This document shows, piece by piece, positions 8,217 to 15,852 of a DNA stretch of 18,835 nucleotides. The stretch comes from a bacterium (GTDB lineage Bacteria; Patescibacteriota; Patescibacteriia; 2-12-FULL-60-25): the NCBI GenBank assembly GCA_020056125.1, contig JAGVIJ010000083.1, positions 1-18,835 on the forward strand. The letters are read 5' to 3'. A model generated the notes under the pieces. That model saw only the letters and a list, made by a program, of their open reading frames with translations, was not told the origin of the DNA and searched no databases. Both the position numbers and the translations under genes were made by a program. Within the stretch, counting starts at the first letter, position 1. Every line of letters begins with the position of its first letter.

Positions 8217-9578
8217 TTAAACTTGATGCTCCAATTTCTTCTTGATCTCCTGCACGATTTTGCTCGCATCCACGATTTCCTGCGTGCCTGAATCCATGTC
8301 GCGAATCAAGGCCGTGCCGTCCAAAACCTCTTTTTGTCCGATCACAATGGCAAACTTGGCGCCTAATCGATTGGCCACATCCATTTGCACGCGGATGGAA
8401 TCTTTGGAAAAAGCCTCACCTGCAGAAACCCCGGCCTTTCTCAATTCTTCAAAAATCGCCAAAGCTTTTTTTCTCCCCTGTTCGCCCAATTGCGCCACAA
8501 AAACTTCCCGAGGAAATTTTTCCGGCCTGACTCCCAGAGTTTTAAGATGCGACACCACGCGATCCAAACCCAAACTGAATCCCACGGCCGGCGTTGGCCG
8601 ACCGCCTAAAATTTCAGCCAAACCATCATACCGACCGCCGCCGCCCAAAGCGATTGGACCGGCCTCTTCAGGCATGCCTGGCGCAACAGGCTCTTGTTCC
8701 GGAAAAATTTCAAACACTGTACCCGTGTAATAATCCAAACCGCGCACCAAATACGGATCCAATTGGTACGGCACGTTGGACTCATCCAAATATTCGAGCA
8801 CGCGCATAAAATGCATTTTGGAGGTTTCATCCAACCAATCCACAATCTGCGGAGCCTCGGCTCTGATTTCCAACATGGCCGGATCTTTAGAATCCAATAA
8901 GCGCATGGGATTTCTAAGCAAGCGCTTTTTATCCTCTTCCGAAAGTTTGGCGCGATAACCTCTAAAAAATGAAATTAAGGCATTACGATAGTTGGTTCGC
9001 ACTTCAGGCGTGCCGATGGAGTTGATATTAATCGTGGCTTTAATCCCCAACTCCTTCAAAATGATATGGGAAATCAAAATTAACTGTGCATCAGTCACCG
9101 CATCATCTTCGCCGATCACTTCACAGCCGAATTGATAAAACTGGCGATAACGCCCATGCTGTGGTCGATCATGGCGAAACATTGCTCCCTCATACCAAAG
9201 TTTGACCGGTTGCGGCAGATTAACCATGCCGTTTGAGATGTAGGCGCGCATGACTCCGGCTGTGCCCTCGGGACGCAAAGTTAATTTTGATCCACCCAAA
9301 GTTTCAAAGGAATACAATTCTTTTTCCACGATATCCGTATATTTGCCCACGCCGCGCACAAACAAAGCCGTCTCTTCCAACACCGGCGTATCAATGTGCT
9401 CAAATCCATAAGCCACGGCAATCTCGCGGCATTTAGCGCGCACCATGTCCCACCAAGGGTTTTCCGCGGGCAAAATATCGCGCATACCGCGCACCGGCGC
9501 AATGGAGGGCGGCGCTTTTTTGACCACCACTTCCGCGTCTTTCTTGACCGGTTTTTTAAACTCTTTCTTTTTTATCAT
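8217..9578 (-). CDS. hisS: Histidyl-tRNA synthetase
   Basis: 453 residues, a class II synthetase that charges tRNA-His in the cytoplasm. Family marks: APVRGMRDILP (27-37), TLRPEGT (100-106, motif 2), FRHDRPQHGRYRQFYQFGCE (134-153), GLDYYTGTVFEI, GGGGRYDGL, and GFSLGLDRVV (motif 3). The last ~100 residues form the anticodon-binding domain (EVFVAQLGEQGRKKAL, then FAIVIGQKE). A Lys-rich extension of about 25 residues precedes the conserved start. Since it contains no other good ATG, the first ATG is used. It lies 11 bp after lepB with no visible ribosome-binding site, and is followed by a terminator. Confidence 0.96.
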   Translation of the reverse strand: MIKKKEFKKPVKKDAEVVVKKAPPSIAPVRGMRDILPAENPWWDMVRAKCREIAVAYGFEHIDTPVLEETALFVRGVGKYTDIVEKELYSFETLGGSKLTLRPEGTAGVMRAYISNGMVNLPQPVKLWYEGAMFRHDRPQHGRYRQFYQFGCEVIGEDDAVTDAQLILISHIILKELGIKATININSIGTPEVRTNYRNALISFFRGYRAKLSEEDKKRLLRNPMRLLDSKDPAMLEIRAEAPQIVDWLDETSKMHFMRVLEYLDESNVPYQLDPYLVRGLDYYTGTVFEIFPEQEPVAPGMPEEAGPIALGGGGRYDGLAEILGGRPTPAVGFSLGLDRVVSHLKTLGVRPEKFPREVFVAQLGEQGRKKALAIFEELRKAGVSAGEAFSKDSIRVQMDVANRLGAKFAIVIGQKEVLDGTALIRDMDSGTQEIVDASKIVQEIKKKLEHQV

Positions 9579-9589
9579 AATTTTTAAAA

Positions 9590-10198
9590 TTATTGCGTTT
9601 GCACCATATATTCCGGGGCTTCAAAAACTTTCCAGCGATCCAGCGGCCAACCGCGCACCCAAACCCGCCCAATCACCATATCCCCCTTGATGGGCCCAAA
9701 ATAGCGCGAATCCAAACTAGCCACTCGATTATCGCCCAGCACATAATACTCATTGTCTTTCAAGGTAACGGTGCGCGCCGTAGCCGTGAATGGCTGTTCC
9801 AAATATTTGTCTTCGGACAAAACAAATCCGTTGGGATTTCCGCTGTTGTAAATTTTAATCTTCCCCTCAATGATTTCCACGGTTTCGCCGGGCAAGCCGA
9901 TCAAACGCTTAATAAAAAATTGTTTGGGATCGGCCGGATAGCGAAAAATCATGATATCCCCGCGCACCGGTTCGCGCAGGCGATAAGAAATTTCGTCGAT
10001 GATCAAATATTCATGATCAAAAAAATTCGGTTCCATGGAAGCGCCTTTAACGTAAAAGGGCTGAACCAAAAAATATCTGACCGGAATAATGATGGCCAAC
10101 GAGATGGCTGCGATCTGCACCAACTCGAACAAAAAGGCCAGCGCCATCTTAGGCTCTTCGCCCATGGACGGTTCCTTGCGTTTAAAGAAAAATCTCAT
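9590..10198 (-). CDS. lepB: Signal peptidase I
   Basis: 202 residues from ATG 10198. One membrane segment (about 23-45) is followed by the catalytic domain facing outwards. The nucleophile is Ser54 in KGASMEP and the general base is Lys98 in FFIKRLIGLPGE. The later boxes are RGDIMIFRYP (80-89) and LGDNRVASLDSRYFG (154-168). It cleaves signal peptides from exported proteins, which would include the surface proteins and other exported products in this window. A TTG at 10237 would extend the frame by 13 residues. ATG 10198 is preferred because the extension is not family-like and GGGG lies about 7 bases upstream. The gene sits between the SEC-C nucleotidyltransferase and hisS in a minus-strand unit. 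Confidence 0.94.
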   Translation of the reverse strand: MRFFFKRKEPSMGEEPKMALAFLFELVQIAAISLAIIIPVRYFLVQPFYVKGASMEPNFFDHEYLIIDEISYRLREPVRGDIMIFRYPADPKQFFIKRLIGLPGETVEIIEGKIKIYNSGNPNGFVLSEDKYLEQPFTATARTVTLKDNEYYVLGDNRVASLDSRYFGPIKGDMVIGRVWVRGWPLDRWKVFEAPEYMVQTQ

Positions 10199-10252
10199 AG
10201 TAAACCCCAGTTTAGCGCAAAAAAGGCCAGCTATCAAGCCCGTGCCGCAACT

Positions 10253-10744
10253 TTAACTTTTCCCGTGGCATTCCATGTATTTTTGACCTGAACCGCAGAA
10301 ACACAAACGCGTTTCGCGATCAGTAGCCGCCAGCCAAGAACTGGACTGAATTTTGCCGCCGCGCCCCATGTTATAAGCCATGCGAATACCCAGTTCTACG
10401 CAAACTCCATCCTCCGGAACATTATCCGGTTTTCTATCTCCCCCATTGGCAAAAATCTGCGGCTTGAATTCGCGCAACGCTTGGCACACGCTCATATCCG
10501 CACACTCCGGCTCATGCGAAGTCAGCATCACGCGCGTCACACCTTGGATGGATTCAAGAATTTCCTTGCGTTCTTGTTCGGGCATGAACACAAAACCTTT
10601 TTTCTTACGCAACCAATTATCATTATTCAAAATCACCACCAGCTCATCACCCAGTGCCGCGGCTTCGCGAATCATACGAATATGTCCGATATGAATCGGA
10701 TCAAACCCGCCGCTCACTGCGACTACGATGCGTTCTGCGTCCAT
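10253..10744 (-). CDS. Cytidylyltransferase-like nucleotidyltransferase with C-terminal SEC-C motif
   Basis: 163 residues from ATG 10744. Residues 8-140 form a nucleotidyltransferase fold. SGGFDPIHIGHIRMI carries the HxGH box (18-21). VVILNNDNWLRKKKGFVFMP (36-55) resembles the sugar-phosphate cytidylyl/adenylyltransferases (HldE C-terminal domain, TagD-like). KIQSSSW (131-137) replaces the usual K-(T/S)-SS signature. The tail CFCGSGQKYMECHGK (148-162) is a SEC-C motif with Cys148, Cys150, Cys159 and His160 as zinc ligands, as at the end of SecA. The substrate cannot be told from sequence. A TTG at 10813 would add 23 unlikely residues. No good ribosome-binding site was found. It heads the unit with lepB and hisS. 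Confidence 0.85.
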   Translation of the reverse strand: MDAERIVVAVSGGFDPIHIGHIRMIREAAALGDELVVILNNDNWLRKKKGFVFMPEQERKEILESIQGVTRVMLTSHEPECADMSVCQALREFKPQIFANGGDRKPDNVPEDGVCVELGIRMAYNMGRGGKIQSSSWLAATDRETRLCFCGSGQKYMECHGKS

Positions 10745-10850
10745 ATGATCAAAAAGATTAGCACTCGGCGCGTGGAAAAACAATTCGATGAATAAATCCG
10801 TCAACCTTGCCAAGATCTGAATTTTGCGTTACCCTCTGGCACAGAATAAT

Positions 10851-10927
10851 GGACGCATAGCTCAGTTGGTTAGAGCGTACGGTTCACATCCGTAAGGTCC
10901 CTGGTTCGAGCCCAGGTGCGTCCACCA
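10851..10927 (+). tRNA. tRNA-Val (anticodon CAC), CCA encoded
   Basis: A full cloverleaf can be drawn. The acceptor is GGACGCA paired with TGCGTCC (10917-10923). The D arm is GCTC/GAGC. The anticodon stem is TACGG/CCGTA with loop TTCACAT, anticodon CAC at 10885-10887 reading GTG. The T arm is CCTGG-TTCGAGC-CCAGG. The discriminator base A is followed by genomic CCA (10925-10927). It starts 106 bp from the divergent nucleotidyltransferase gene. Confidence 0.97.
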
Positions 10928-10930
10928 TGG

Positions 10931-10959
10931 AAAAAGCCCGGCACACGCCGGACTTTTTT
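10931..10959 (+). terminator. Terminator after tRNA-Val (probably bidirectional)
   Basis: AAAAAG, a C-rich stem (CCGGC/GCCGG with loop ACAC), then CTTTTTT. The A-run and T-run flank the stem symmetrically with one mismatch, so it could stop transcription from either side. It lies 3 bp after the encoded CCA. Confidence 0.85.
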
Positions 10960-11142
10960 GTTTAAAAACTGACGCCTTCTTATCCACATCACTCAAAGTC
11001 CGAATGTCCACTTCTCTTAATATTGAAAAAAATAAAACTTATCCACAATTTTAAAATCTTCTTTCTCCGCTCCACTGAGCCCAAAACTGAATTTGCCGTT
11101 TCACTATTGACACGATCGTGAAAATTTGGAAGCAGTATATAT
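10960..11142. promoter_or_regulatory. AT-rich spacer with two DnaA-box sequences and a palindrome before the PaaX-like gene
   Basis: TTATCCACA, identical to the classical DnaA box, occurs at 10980-10988 and at 11039-11047, both on the plus strand and 59 bp apart. The second lies within A/T-rich sequence. Further on, TTGACA (11107-11112) could be a -35 box and overlaps the perfect palindrome CACGATCGTG (11111-11120). No -10 box stands at normal spacing; TATATA at 11136 is 23 bases away and abuts the start codon. GGAAG (11128-11132) may serve as ribosome-binding site for ATG 11143. Confidence 0.45.
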
Positions 11143-11655
11143 ATGGGACAAAAATTCGGATCACAACTCGGAGATGCTATCTTAAACGCCGTTGCAGATG
11201 GCATCGAAATTCTTCAGTATGGATGCTACAAACCAAGCGCTCTAATGCGATATGGATTGGATAATCTAAAAACTATAGAAGCGGAGCGCGAACGCCGCCG
11301 GATACGAGTCGCAATCTGCCGACTTAAAAAAAGAAAATTGATCGCGGAAAACAACAAACGGCAGATACGAGCTTTCCGGCTGACTCTTCTAGGTGAATGT
11401 TATCTAAAAAATAAAAATCAGCCGCCTCCCCCGATCTTGCCGGACGAACTAAAAACCATCATCTCCTTCGACATCCCGGAACAACATCGCAAAGCTCGCG
11501 ACGCCTTGCGCCGATATCTCAAACATCTCGGTTTCCAACGATTGCATTGGAGCGTCTGGTTTTCAGATCGGGATTGGCTGGAGCGATTAGCCGACCAAAT
11601 AAAAAATTCCAAGACTGATAATTGGGTGAGCATTATCCAAGGCCGGATAAAATGA
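11143..11655 (+). CDS. Short PaaX-like regulator with Cas2-like domain
   Basis: 170 residues. Residues about 15-87 look like a winged helix (ALMRYGLDNL, RIRVAICRLKKRKLI, RAFRLTLLGECYL), as in the PaaX N-terminal domain. Residues 103-170 match the middle Cas2-like ferredoxin-fold domain of PaaX proteins: LKTIISFDIPEQHRKARDAL with FDIPE at 109-113, then LKHLGFQRLHWSVWF. PaaX of Escherichia coli is about twice as long and represses phenylacetate genes; no such pathway is seen here. No Cas1 or CRISPR array is nearby, so a role in spacer acquisition is unlikely. Inferred role: a DNA-binding repressor, possibly acting on its own promoter palindrome. prmC starts 13 bp downstream, so the two are probably cotranscribed. 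Confidence 0.8.
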   Translation: MGQKFGSQLGDAILNAVADGIEILQYGCYKPSALMRYGLDNLKTIEAERERRRIRVAICRLKKRKLIAENNKRQIRAFRLTLLGECYLKNKNQPPPPILPDELKTIISFDIPEQHRKARDALRRYLKHLGFQRLHWSVWFSDRDWLERLADQIKNSKTDNWVSIIQGRIK

Positions 11656-11668
11656 TATCCTTTCAATC

Positions 11669-12562
11669 ATGCCAACTATTCAAACCGCTATACAAAAAGC
11701 CGACCGAGAATTGCAACCGCGCAAAATCGTCTGCGTTGGAGAACGCGATCTGGGTCATCTTGAGGCGGAAATTCTGCTTGCCCATATTTTAAAAAAAGAT
11801 CGTGTATTTTTGCATGCTCATCCCGACTACTCACTACAAACTACCTGCCTTGCCGGCAGGCAGGCTCACTACAAACTATTTCAACAGCTGATCAAGCGCC
11901 GAAAAAAACACGAACCAATCGCTTACATCATCGGCAGTAAAGAATTCTATAGCCTCCCGTTTTTTGTAAACCGGCACGTTCTGATCCCACGACCGGAAAG
12001 TGAATTGTTGGTCGAACTCGCATTGCAAGCCAAGCCGGATTTGGTTTGGGATGTGGGGACGGGTAGCGGCGCCATCGCCATCTCCATCGCCAAAAAAATC
12101 CAACCGCAGCCGGTCTTAGCCACCGACCTTTCATCTTCAGCGCTGACTGTGGCGCGTAAAAACATCAAACTGCATCAAGCGAAAAATATAACTTTGCTCA
12201 AAGCGGATTTACTTAGTCAAACAGTACTGCGCTACTTCAAATGCCGGCATCTAAAAAAACTCATCATCACCGCCAATCTCCCCTATTTACCCAAGACGGA
12301 CAAACCTCTGCTCGATCCGGACGTGATTAAATATGAACCGACAAACGCATTGTTCGGCGGAACATCCGGATTGGAAGTGATAAAAAAATTCCTCACGCAA
12401 ATCTCCCAAGCAAAATTAAAATTCGCGCATATATTTTTAGAGATTGATCCGCGCCAAACAAAAAAACTCCGCGCAATTGCGAAGTCTTTGTTCCCGAAAG
12501 CGGAATTACAAATCCACAAAGATCTGGCCAAACGCGATCGAGTTTTTGAACTCCAAAATTAA
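11669..12562 (+). CDS. prmC: Release factor glutamine methyltransferase
   Basis: 297 residues. It methylates the Gln of the GGQ motif in peptide-release factors, using S-adenosylmethionine. The N-terminal helical domain includes HLEAEILLAHIL (30-41) and EPIAYIIGSKEFYSLPFFVN (82-101). The linker IPRPESELLVE (107-117) and the SAM motif DVGTGSG (128-134) follow. The substrate motif is NLPY (203-206) instead of the common NPPY. Residues about 59-66 (TCLAGRQA) come from a 21-bp palindromic element flanked by a 14-bp direct duplication, lengthening the loop between HPDYSL and KLFQQLIKRR. The reading frame remains open. The stop overlaps the convergent murA stop by 4 bp. Start ATG 11669 has no clear ribosome-binding site. 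Confidence 0.93.
   Translation: MPTIQTAIQKADRELQPRKIVCVGERDLGHLEAEILLAHILKKDRVFLHAHPDYSLQTTCLAGRQAHYKLFQQLIKRRKKHEPIAYIIGSKEFYSLPFFVNRHVLIPRPESELLVELALQAKPDLVWDVGTGSGAIAISIAKKIQPQPVLATDLSSSALTVARKNIKLHQAKNITLLKADLLSQTVLRYFKCRHLKKLIITANLPYLPKTDKPLLDPDVIKYEPTNALFGGTSGLEVIKKFLTQISQAKLKFAHIFLEIDPRQTKKLRAIAKSLFPKAELQIHKDLAKRDRVFELQN
11830..11878. repeat. Palindromic element with 14-bp flanking direct repeats inside prmC
   Basis: CTCACTACAAACTA is present at 11830-11843 and again, identically, at 11865-11878. Between them lies a 21-bp element (11844-11864) whose core TGCCGGCA and flanks CCTGCC/GGCAGG make an imperfect palindrome. The layout is that of a small insertion with target-site duplication, or of a short replication-slippage event. 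It encodes TCLAGRQA in prmC. Confidence 0.7.
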
Positions 12563-13890
12563 ACCACTTCAATCTCCGCACCCAACGCTTTCAATTTTCC
12601 AATAATATCCTCGTAACCGCGCTCAATCTGTTCAACGCCGCTCAAACGAGTCGTGCTTTTGGCGATCAATGCGGCAATTAGATATGAAAAGCCGGCTCGA
12701 AGATCCGGGATTTCAATATCTGCGCCCTTAAGCGGCGTAGGTCCAACAATCACCGCGCTGTGTCGATAATCATGATCGACGAAACGGCACGGCTTACTGC
12801 CCAAACATTCGCGATGCAGTTGGATTTTGGCTCCCATCTTAACCAAAACTTCAGTGTATCCAAATCGATCTTCATAAACGGTTTCATGCACGATGGAAAC
12901 GCCTTCGGCCTGCGTGAGCAACATTACAAACGGCTGCTGCCAATCAGTCATAAATCCCGGATGCACGTCGGTCTCCAACGCAATGGGGTTGAGCGGCTCT
13001 TTGATATCTTCTCCCAACACGCGGATTCCATCGCGCAAAATTTGAAACGGCACGCCCACGCGCCGCAACACATTCAAAAACGATAAAAGATCCGTCTGCC
13101 TGGCATCGCGCACAAATACGTTGCCGCGAGTTAATGCGCCCGCAATCAAAAATGAAGCCGCGACCATGCGATCCGGAATAATCCGATGCTCGGCGCTGTG
13201 CAATGATTCAACTCCCTCAATCACCCACGTGCGATTCACGTCCATGTTGATAATCGCACCCATGGCTTGCAATAGTACGGCCAAATCCAAAATTTCCGGT
13301 TCCATGGCCGCGTTTTTTATCACGGTCGTGCCTTTGGCTTTGACCGCTGCGAGCATGATATTTTCTGTGGCTCCAACCGATGGAAAAGGCAACTCAATCA
13401 CCGCTCCCTTTAACCCTTTGGTTCGAGCAATATACGAACCGCCCTCTGATTCAATCTCCGCGCCCATCTGACGCAAAGCATCCACGTGAAAACCCACGGG
13501 ACGCGCTCCGATCTTGCAACCTCCCAAAGCCGGAATTGTGGCCTCGCCAAACCTATGCAACAACGGACCAAACAATAAAATGGGAATACGATTTTTGCGA
13601 TGCACCGCCTCCGCCACCTTGGATGTTTTTAAGCCTCGAGCATCCACGGTTACCGTGCCCTGATTAAAAGTAGCTTGAGCTCCCAAGTCTCTCAACATTT
13701 CAAGCGTTACCTGAACATCTCCGATATCCGGAACATTATGGAGAATCACCGGCGAATCAGCCAACAGCGTGGCCACTAATTGTTTGGTAGCCGCATTCTT
13801 CGCGCCGGAAACGCAAACTTCTCCATCCAAACGATGGCCGCCGTGCACAATATATTGACGCCGCTTCTCAACTGTAATTCTTTTGTTCAT
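12559..13890 (-). CDS. murA: UDP-N-acetylglucosamine 1-carboxyvinyltransferase
   Basis: 443 residues, first committed step of peptidoglycan precursor synthesis: transfer of enolpyruvate from PEP to UDP-GlcNAc in the cytoplasm. SGAKNAATK (29-36) holds the conserved Lys-Asn pair. LGGCKIGARPVG (122-133) carries the active Cys125 and Arg130 (Cys115 and Arg120 in E. coli), so fosfomycin sensitivity is expected of this family form. Asp316 lies in PGFMTDWQQP. The frame is open up to 13980, but that part overlaps the DUF3048 gene; ATG 13890 is chosen because family homology starts soon after. It lies 7 bp after the DUF3048 stop, so one operon is likely. No terminator lies before the convergent prmC end. 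Confidence 0.95.
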   Translation of the reverse strand: MNKRITVEKRRQYIVHGGHRLDGEVCVSGAKNAATKQLVATLLADSPVILHNVPDIGDVQVTLEMLRDLGAQATFNQGTVTVDARGLKTSKVAEAVHRKNRIPILLFGPLLHRFGEATIPALGGCKIGARPVGFHVDALRQMGAEIESEGGSYIARTKGLKGAVIELPFPSVGATENIMLAAVKAKGTTVIKNAAMEPEILDLAVLLQAMGAIINMDVNRTWVIEGVESLHSAEHRIIPDRMVAASFLIAGALTRGNVFVRDARQTDLLSFLNVLRRVGVPFQILRDGIRVLGEDIKEPLNPIALETDVHPGFMTDWQQPFVMLLTQAEGVSIVHETVYEDRFGYTEVLVKMGAKIQLHRECLGSKPCRFVDHDYRHSAVIVGPTPLKGADIEIPDLRAGFSYLIAALIAKSTTRLSGVEQIERGYEDIIGKLKALGAEIEVV

Positions 13891-13897
13891 GCGGCGA

Positions 13898-14962
13898 TTA
13901 ATTATTGAATAAAGATGCGTCCGTAAATATCTCCACCCAAGTGGTTCCCGGTTCAAACACCGCATCATTGCCGCTGGCATTTTTGAACTTAATCCACTCC
14001 CCCACCTGGCGGCTCCAAGTTAGATTAAATTTTTCTCCATTACGATATAGAATCGCGGTGCCGCTGCCTTTGGTACGCAGATTCAAACGCCCTACGTTAT
14101 CGACCACTGTGGCATCGGTTAACACCACCACCACATTGGAGGCGGTCACATAAGTGCCATCCGCATCTTTTTGAATTTTATCATCCTGATAGCGCTGATA
14201 CTTTCCCGTGCTCGTGCTATAGCGCCATTCAACATAATATGATCCTTCATACGGTACGCTGATCAAACGCGTCTCGCCCTGGAGACTCGACGTGGCATAA
14301 CTCCACGGGATCATCGCGCCATCGATCCACTCTTTATTCGTCGCGGCTTTTGTCAAAGACGCCATGTCCGTATACGTATTATGCGGACGAACGCGCGTGG
14401 TGGAGCGCCAAAAATATGAACCGCTCGACATCTCATCCAAATTTCTAAAAGTCGTCAGCAACCGAATCAATTCTAATCCGCTCGGACTGCCACCCACATG
14501 AGCATAAACCGCGCCCAAAGAATAAGCCCAATCCACAAAATAGTTTCTGGCGCTACGCACCGGACCGATCTCCGTGACTGTGGACGTGGCGTCAAATAGC
14601 AACATGAATCGAGTTATTCCGCCTTCCACCGGAGCCTCAATCGCTAAATTAGCCTTAGCCGGGCCGGATAATGGTCGAGCTTCGGGCAAATTATCAATCA
14701 TCACAGCATAGGGTTGCAGAGCGACTTGATCGGCTGGCACCAATACGCCATCCAACCCACGAGGCACCAATGCCCCGGTCGTGCTCGAAGCGCCTGCGTT
14801 CGCCGGTTCGGTTTGGATTGAACCGCTCCGAATCTTTCCGCTGATCGTCAGATAAATTAAACATGCGCTAACTCCTAAAATTAAAACGGCGCCGCATAAC
14901 AACAATGGCCAGGCGCGTTTTAAAAAAGTCTCTAACGTGATGGTCTCTTTGCGCGAAGACAT
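13898..14962 (-). CDS. Membrane-anchored DUF3048 (YerB-like) protein
   Basis: 354 residues. A single membrane segment lies at about 17-41 (WPLLLCGAVLILGVSACLIY), after a short charged N-terminus, so the rest probably faces outwards. The N-terminal DUF3048 half is marked by QPYAVMIDNLPEARPLSGP (81-99), IGPVRSARNYFVDWA and AHVGGSPSG. The C-terminal half ends with GTAILYRNGEKFNLTW and FEPGTTWVEIF. The B. subtilis member YerB is a lipoprotein of unknown exact role. Here LSACL-like sequence lies in the membrane segment but is not a convincing lipobox. Position between rplY and murA suggests a cell-envelope function; that is inference. ATG 14962 has only AT-rich sequence before it, and an in-frame TAG upstream excludes a longer form. 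Confidence 0.87.
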   Translation of the reverse strand: MSSRKETITLETFLKRAWPLLLCGAVLILGVSACLIYLTISGKIRSGSIQTEPANAGASSTTGALVPRGLDGVLVPADQVALQPYAVMIDNLPEARPLSGPAKANLAIEAPVEGGITRFMLLFDATSTVTEIGPVRSARNYFVDWAYSLGAVYAHVGGSPSGLELIRLLTTFRNLDEMSSGSYFWRSTTRVRPHNTYTDMASLTKAATNKEWIDGAMIPWSYATSSLQGETRLISVPYEGSYYVEWRYSTSTGKYQRYQDDKIQKDADGTYVTASNVVVVLTDATVVDNVGRLNLRTKGSGTAILYRNGEKFNLTWSRQVGEWIKFKNASGNDAVFEPGTTWVEIFTDASLFNN

Positions 14963-15037
14963 GGACGTATAAATAATTGAGTTAAACTATCCTCCATTAT
15001 CCCACATTTATCCGTCCGCGCCCAAATCGGGCTGACT

Positions 15038-15766
15038 TTATTTTTTTGCAGCTTCTTTTTTATCTGTTTTCTTTTCCGCTCCCTTATCATCCGTGGCCGC
15101 AGCTTCAGCCTCGGCCGCAGCCGCAGCTTCAGCCTTCTTCACCTCGGCTTCAACCTTTACCGTGCTCACGCCGACCTGTGATTCCTCTTCCATCTTCTTC
15201 AATTGTTCCTCGGTCAAAGGCGGAGTTACGCTGGCAATCACATCGCGCGCTCCCTGCAACGCCTCAACTTCAGCCGGCAAAATCAAATCAGCCACGGCAA
15301 CAACATCGTTAAATGTTTGCAATTTGGACAGATCCACCTGAATCTTGGCAGGCAGGTCAGCCGGCAAACAACGAACCGTCAAAGTGTCATGCACGCGCAC
15401 CAAGGTGCCGAGTAATTCTTTAACCGCCGGAGCCTCGCCCACGAATTCCAGGGGCACGTCCACGGTTAATTTTTCTTTCATGTTGATTTGTCGCAAATCC
15501 ACGTGCGTGGGCGCCAAGGTCAACGGATGCACTTGAACCTCTTGAATCAAAACTTTAACCGACGCAGCTTCGTCGATTTTTATATCGATCAAAGATGACT
15601 TGCCGGCTTGCTTATAAACCTTTTTAAATTCCGACGCTTCAAGCGCCACGGGCTGCGGCGTCACGCCCGGACCATAAACAATCCCGGGTATTTTTCCGAC
15701 TTGACGCAAACCCTCCGCGCGCTTTCCCAGCTCGGTTCGAGGCTTCACTTGTAGGCTAAAAGACAT
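15038..15766 (-). CDS. rplY: 50S ribosomal protein bL25 (CTC form)
   Basis: 242 residues from ATG 15766, which has GGTGG 5 bases upstream. A start at 15856 would add 30 residues that are not family-like and cross the promoter, so it is rejected. The N-terminal 5S rRNA-binding domain (about 1-95) includes LRQVGKIPGIVYGPG, VALEASEFKKVY and QVHPLTLAPTHVDL. The TL5/CTC C-terminal domain (about 96-190) includes VDVPLEFVGEAPAVKE, DLPAKIQVDLSKL and DVIASVTPP. A low-complexity tail of Ala, Glu and Lys (about 205-242) closes it. The protein binds 5S rRNA in the central protuberance. It has its own promoter, although the zinc-ribbon gene lies 86 bp upstream on the same strand. Confidence 0.94.
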   Translation of the reverse strand: MSFSLQVKPRTELGKRAEGLRQVGKIPGIVYGPGVTPQPVALEASEFKKVYKQAGKSSLIDIKIDEAASVKVLIQEVQVHPLTLAPTHVDLRQINMKEKLTVDVPLEFVGEAPAVKELLGTLVRVHDTLTVRCLPADLPAKIQVDLSKLQTFNDVVAVADLILPAEVEALQGARDVIASVTPPLTEEQLKKMEEESQVGVSTVKVEAEVKKAEAAAAAEAEAAATDDKGAEKKTDKKEAAKK

Positions 15767-15794
15767 AAATCCACCATTAATAATAAGTGTGGAA

Positions 15795-15823
15795 AAGATA
15801 AGCCTTTTCCCAAGAAATGTCAA
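15795..15823 (-). promoter_or_regulatory. Promoter of rplY
   Basis: Minus strand: TTGACA (15818-15823), a perfect -35 box, 17 bases of spacer, then TATCTT (15795-15800), four of six for the -10 box. Transcription should begin near 15788, giving a leader of about 20 bases with GGTGG as ribosome-binding site. It may also drive the DUF3048 gene and murA. Confidence 0.72.
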
Positions 15824-15852
15824 CCTCCGCTCCAAAGAGCGCAACCCGGCGC

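Noticed and set aside
11107..11141. TTGACA with TATATA as a complete promoter for the PaaX-like gene
   Set aside because: The spacing is 23 bases and transcription would start after the ATG, so only the -35-like box is kept as tentative.
11143..11655. Possible Cas2 of a CRISPR system
   Set aside because: The protein has an added winged-helix head as in PaaX, and there is no Cas1, no repeat array and no other cas gene in the window.
15008..15040. Hairpin GCCC-GATTT-GGGC after rplY as a terminator
   Set aside because: The stem has only 4 bp and no T-run follows; read-through to the DUF3048 gene is more likely.
15337..15365. GGCAGGCAGG and GCCGGC in rplY, similar to the prmC element
   Set aside because: The encoded CLPADLPAKI fits the conserved bL25 sequence, there is no flanking duplication, and the palindrome is not complete.
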